A stretch of 64,000 nt of DNA from CALBZG01 sp964486295 (GTDB lineage Bacteria; Bacillota; Clostridia; Peptostreptococcales; Anaerovoracaceae): contig CAZAMF010000011.1 in NCBI GenBank assembly GCA_964486295.1, positions 1 through 64,000 of the forward strand, given 5' to 3'. The notes beneath the pieces were generated by a model. It was not told the DNA's origin. It ran no database searches and worked only from the letters and a program-made list of their open reading frames with translations. Both the position numbers and the translations under genes were made by a program. Below, in pieces: positions 60,831-64,000 of this stretch (positions are counted from its first letter, which is position 1; each line of letters opens with the position of its first letter).

Positions 60831-63379
60831 CCTTTACATATCCGATGAAAAACACGCCTGTACTGAAAAACATCGATCTCGAAATCGGGTACGGACAGTT
60901 CATAACCATCTGCGGGCAATCGGGATCCGGAAAGACCACCCTTTTGCGAAATCTCAAATCCGCTCTGGCTCCCCATGGCAGCAGATCCGGAGAGATATTG
61001 TTTTACGGAAGGCAGCTGGACAGCGTGGATCGAAGGGAACAGTCTCAGCGGATCGGGTATGTGCTTCAGAATCCTGAAAATCAGATCGTAACTGATAAGG
61101 TGTGGCATGAACTGGCTTTCGGGCTGGAAAGCCTGGGCTACGACAAGAAAACCATCAGGCTGCGGGTTGCTGAAATGGCAAGCTTTTTCGGAATCCAAAC
61201 CTGGTTTATGAAAAACGTCAGCGACCTGTCCGGTGGGCAAAAGCAGATACTGAACCTTGCCGCAGTGATGGCCATGCAGCCGGATGTTCTGATACTGGAC
61301 GAACCGACGTCGCAGTTGGATCCCATCGCGGCGGAAGCGTTCCTGGAAATGGTCCTGAAAATCAACAAAGAAATCGGGACAACGGTCATCATCAGCGAAC
61401 ACCGGCTTGAAGGGGTGTTTTCGATGGCGGACAGGGTCATCGTCATGGATGATGGAAGGATCGTTGCAAACGATACCCCTGAAAACACCGGAGCAATTCT
61501 GGCCGCACGGAAGCATAAAATGTTTATGGTGATGCCGGCGCCGCTGAAAATCTATGCGGAGCTTTATGAGCAGAATGTAAGAAGAGAGCTTCCATGCCCT
61601 GTAACGGTCAGAGATGGACGCAACTGGCTGACAAAGTTATTTGAAAACGAAGCAATTAAAACCACCGCACTGGACGCCACGCCGGTATTAGACCAAACCA
61701 GACAGGAACCCGTTATTTCCATGAAAGATGTGTGGTTCAAATATAATAAAAATGACAATGACGTGATCAAGGATCTGTCGCTGGAGATTTTCAGGGGAGA
61801 GATGTTTTGTGTTCTGGGAGGCAACGGCACAGGGAAGACCACCACGCTGAAATTGATCAGCGGTATTCAAAAAGCCTATCGGGGCAAAATGAGACTCAAA
61901 GGCGTCGATATTGAAAAATATAAGAAGAATGAACTATTTTCCGGCATTATGGCCATGTTGCCGCAAAACCCTCAATCGGTCTTTGTGAAAAACACAGTTC
62001 GTCTCGATCTCATGGAAATGATGGAAGGCAGAAAAAACCCTGCCGGAATGATCTATACCGATGATGCTGTTGAAAAAATGGTATCGGAAATGGCCAAACT
62101 GGTGGAAATCGAGCATCTGCTGGATATGCATCCATATGACTTGTCCGGCGGGGAACAGCAAAGAGCAGCGCTTGCCAAGGTACTTCTTCTTGAACCGGAA
62201 ATCCTGCTGCTGGATGAACCCACCAAAGGCATGGACAACTATTTCAAGAAAAAACTGGCGGGTATCCTGAAAAAGCTTCTGGATAAAGGAGTGACCGTAG
62301 TGGTTGTCTCGCATGACATTGAATTCTGCGGCAGCTACGGCGACCGGTGTGCGATGTTCTTTGACGGGAATATTGTTACGCAGGGGGTGCCACGGACATT
62401 TTTCTCCGGAAACAGTTTTTATACGACTGCGGCAAACAGAATGTCCCGCCACATATTTGAAAATGCCGTGACCTCGGAAGACGTTGTGGCATTGATTAGG
62501 AAAAATCTCGATCTGCCCGAGCCTGTCGGGGAGGACAAGTCGGATGGAGGAGGCGATGTCGAAAATGACCGCCATGAGAAAACCGAAATCAAGAGCGGGA
62601 AAAGCGAATCCGTCAAACCGGCAAAGTCCGAAGCTGCAGCAAAGCCTGAGGCAACAAATCCTGTTCATGCTGCCGCAAAATTAAAAACAGGTACCAAATT
62701 GGCGACTTTCATCCTGCTGGCGATGGTCCCCATCACATTGTATGCGGGGATGTTCTGGCTGAATGACAGAAAATATTATTTCATCAGTCTGCTGATCCTG
62801 GCCTATTCAATGATTCCTTTTTTTATGGTATTCGAGGGGAAGAAGCCTCGTGCGCGTGAAATAATAATTATCGCCGTGCTGATTGCAATCGCGGTGATCG
62901 GACGGGCTGCGTTCTTCATGGTCCCGCAATTCAAACCGGTGATTGCCATAGTGATCATCGCTGGGGCATGTCTGGGGAGTCAGGCAGGATTCATGACCGG
63001 TGCCATGACCGCATTCGTTTCCAACTTTTTCTTCGGTCAGGGACCATGGACGCCATGGCAGATGTTCGCACTGGGTTTGATCGGGCTGTTATCTGGATAT
63101 TTCATTGAAAAGGGACTTCTGAAAGAAAGAAGAAATTCTCTGATGGTGTTCGGCGCTTTGGCGACGGTTTTCATTTATGGGGGTCTTGTGGATCTATGGA
63201 CGATATTCGGGATGGGGACCGGAGAGGGCCTTCTGCAATGGGCGATCTCTGTCTACACGCTGGCGCTGCCTTTTAACCTGATCAATGCGGCTGCCACGGT
63301 GATTTTCCTCTATTTTCTGGCGAAGCCGATGATAGAGAAAATCGATCGGATCAAGATCAAATACGGTTTGGTATATTAA
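60803..63379 (+). CDS. Fused ECF transporter: two EcfA ATPases plus S-component
   Basis: A protein of 858 residues from the ATG at 60803 with AAGGAG upstream. ATPase 1 spans about 1-240 (Walker A GQSGSGKTT at 38-46, signature LSGGQKQ, Walker B DVLILDEP). ATPase 2 spans about 303-545 (Walker A GGNGTGKTT, LSGGEQQR, EILLLDEP). A charged Glu/Lys/Ser/Ala linker (about 575-630) leads to an S-component-like domain of about six spans (631-858) with GFMTGAMTAFVSNFFFGQGP. In most organisms these are three separate proteins. The riboswitch and DUF4430 context point to a corrinoid as substrate. Confidence 0.9.
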   Translation: MATFTIKNLTFTYPMKNTPVLKNIDLEIGYGQFITICGQSGSGKTTLLRNLKSALAPHGSRSGEILFYGRQLDSVDRREQSQRIGYVLQNPENQIVTDKVWHELAFGLESLGYDKKTIRLRVAEMASFFGIQTWFMKNVSDLSGGQKQILNLAAVMAMQPDVLILDEPTSQLDPIAAEAFLEMVLKINKEIGTTVIISEHRLEGVFSMADRVIVMDDGRIVANDTPENTGAILAARKHKMFMVMPAPLKIYAELYEQNVRRELPCPVTVRDGRNWLTKLFENEAIKTTALDATPVLDQTRQEPVISMKDVWFKYNKNDNDVIKDLSLEIFRGEMFCVLGGNGTGKTTTLKLISGIQKAYRGKMRLKGVDIEKYKKNELFSGIMAMLPQNPQSVFVKNTVRLDLMEMMEGRKNPAGMIYTDDAVEKMVSEMAKLVEIEHLLDMHPYDLSGGEQQRAALAKVLLLEPEILLLDEPTKGMDNYFKKKLAGILKKLLDKGVTVVVVSHDIEFCGSYGDRCAMFFDGNIVTQGVPRTFFSGNSFYTTAANRMSRHIFENAVTSEDVVALIRKNLDLPEPVGEDKSDGGGDVENDRHEKTEIKSGKSESVKPAKSEAAAKPEATNPVHAAAKLKTGTKLATFILLAMVPITLYAGMFWLNDRKYYFISLLILAYSMIPFFMVFEGKKPRAREIIIIAVLIAIAVIGRAAFFMVPQFKPVIAIVIIAGACLGSQAGFMTGAMTAFVSNFFFGQGPWTPWQMFALGLIGLLSGYFIEKGLLKERRNSLMVFGALATVFIYGGLVDLWTIFGMGTGEGLLQWAISVYTLALPFNLINAAATVIFLYFLAKPMIEKIDRIKIKYGLVY

Positions 63380-63417
63380 GCTCTTCGGGCTGATATAGAT
63401 TATGAATTGAATATACT

Positions 63418-63600
63418 TCATGTTCCTGCAAGCTGTCCTATGAGAAACAGCTGCGGGCTAAGAGGGAAACAGGTTAAAATCCTGTGCGGTACCGCCGCTG
63501 TAAGCGAGGAATCCGGCCAATTTCCACTGGATATGCAATCCGGGAAGGAAGGCAACGGGTGATGATGCGCAAAGCCAGAAGACCTGCATGAAGAATGGGA
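63418..63600 (+). ncRNA. Cobalamin riboswitch 2 (class I, full length)
   Basis: The core reads AGAGGGAAACAGGTTAAAATCC, then GCGGTACCGCCGCTGTAA, a peripheral domain of about 70 nt that includes CCACTGG and CCGGGAAGG, and the B12 box AGCCAGAAGACCTGC (63573-63587). All parts of the AdoCbl class I riboswitch are present. It controls the following DUF4430 gene through the terminator at 63674-63701. Confidence 0.93.
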
Positions 63601-63673
63601 GCCAGCCGGCGGGTTATCGGCATACACTCCTTTCAAACAACATAGCATGTTTGATTAAAAGCAGAAAAAACGG

Positions 63674-63701
63674 ACTGCAGCAAAATAGCTGCAGTTTTTT
63701 G
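63674..63701 (+). terminator. Riboswitch-controlled terminator 2
   Basis: ACTGCAGC (63674-63681) pairs with GCTGCAGT (63688-63695), followed by TTTTT. It lies 38 nt before the start codon. Confidence 0.85.
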
Positions 63702-63739
63702 TGAGTAACCCAATATAAATACAGGAGGGGAAAAAAACA

Positions 63740-64000
63740 ATGAAAGCACGAAAAGGTTTTAAAAAAGGCATTGCATTTGTGCTGATGCTTGCCATGATAC
63801 TCGGCACATTTGGGGTAGCCGGATGGGGCGCCGGGCCGGTGTATGCTGCAGAAGCAAATGATATTACCGTAACCGTGGTCATAGAGAACAACACATATCC
63901 GGTGGCCAGTGGAGCTGCCTGGGAAGGAACGCTGTTTACTTCTTCCGTTACGGTATCTGCCGGCGCTACGATGCTGGATGCAATTGAGCAGTCCCTAAAC
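63740..64000 (+). CDS. Secreted DUF4430-type protein, cut by the window end
   Basis: The first 87 residues are visible. GGAGGGG precedes the ATG. A long signal peptide is present (KKGIAFVLMLAMILGTFG, cleavage near VYAAEA). The mature start ITVTVVIENNTYPVASG and SAGATMLDAIEQSLN match the beginning of a DUF4430 domain (compare GDTVFDALASV in the lipoprotein at 59.2 kb). It is the first gene of a second riboswitch-controlled unit that continues past the window, probably with further corrinoid-binding modules. Confidence 0.78.
   Translation, partial: MKARKGFKKGIAFVLMLAMILGTFGVAGWGAGPVYAAEANDITVTVVIENNTYPVASGAAWEGTLFTSSVTVSAGATMLDAIEQSLN

Overview
The window reads as a chromosomal segment of an anaerobic, low-to-mid GC Gram-positive bacterium of class Clostridia (Bacillota). 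Supporting signs are the tig-clpP-clpX-lon-engB order, a division and wall cluster with mraZ, ftsL, a SpoVD-like PBP and divIB but no ftsA, purine-rich Shine-Dalgarno sites, Gram-positive promoter and LexA-box consensus, an ECF-type vitamin transporter, PduL, and oxygen-sensitive enzymes such as radical SAM proteins and a flavodoxin-ferredoxin fusion. A more exact placement would be a guess. Almost all of the sequence is coding.

Layout. 1-8.9 kb: the tail of an aminotransferase, a CYTH protein, then the proteostasis operon tig-clpP-clpX-lon-engB with a DUF1232 protein, hpt and pduL. 9.0-12.5 kb: deoC, lgt, ychF and a flavodoxin-ferredoxin protein. 12.6-15.5 kb: a thioredoxin reductase remnant and a divergent membrane pyrophosphatase. 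15.5-18.7 kb (minus): a CoA-disulfide-reductase/rhodanese/TusA/DsrE fusion and a lipoprotein. 19.0-31.0 kb: the dcw cluster mraZ-rsmH-ftsL-spoVD/ftsI-murF-mraY-murD-ftsW-murG-divIB-ftsZ, preceded by phased MraZ boxes; murE, murC and ftsA are absent from it. 31.1-43.5 kb: an rRNA/tRNA methylase, pheS, pheT, zapA, mutS2, argS, two radical SAM proteins and a TPR protein. 43.6-45.7 kb: tRNA-Asn, tRNA-Leu, initiator tRNA-Met and a DEAD-box helicase.

45.7-49.6 kb is accessory: two tiny minus-strand genes behind an attenuator-like hairpin, a secreted metzincin-type protease, and an ECF sigma factor with an RsgI-like anti-sigma factor followed by a secreted protein that is about half Asp/Glu. 49.7-53.2 kb is a sulfur locus: a MOSC protein, and metY-cysK-rrf2. 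Both promoters carry the same 17-bp operator-like element just past the predicted start of transcription. The metY leader encodes a 21-residue peptide ending Met-Cys-Arg-Cys, whose coding sequence can pair with the metY ribosome binding site. I consider this the most novel regulatory signal in the window.

53.2-57.5 kb: an SOS-type operon with a Y-family polymerase (LexA box between -35 and -10), a SRAP protein, a DUF6512 membrane protein, a flavin reductase-like protein and a double VOC protein. 57.6-64.0 kb: a corrinoid uptake locus under two cobalamin riboswitches of different architecture. It encodes a secreted alpha/alpha-barrel protein with a CuAO_N-like domain, a DUF4430 (transcobalamin-like) lipoprotein, EcfT, one polypeptide fusing two EcfA ATPases to an ECF S-component, and a second DUF4430 protein cut by the window end. 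The first two secreted proteins together resemble the two halves of animal transcobalamin/intrinsic factor. The B12-binding radical SAM protein at 41 kb is a possible consumer of the vitamin.
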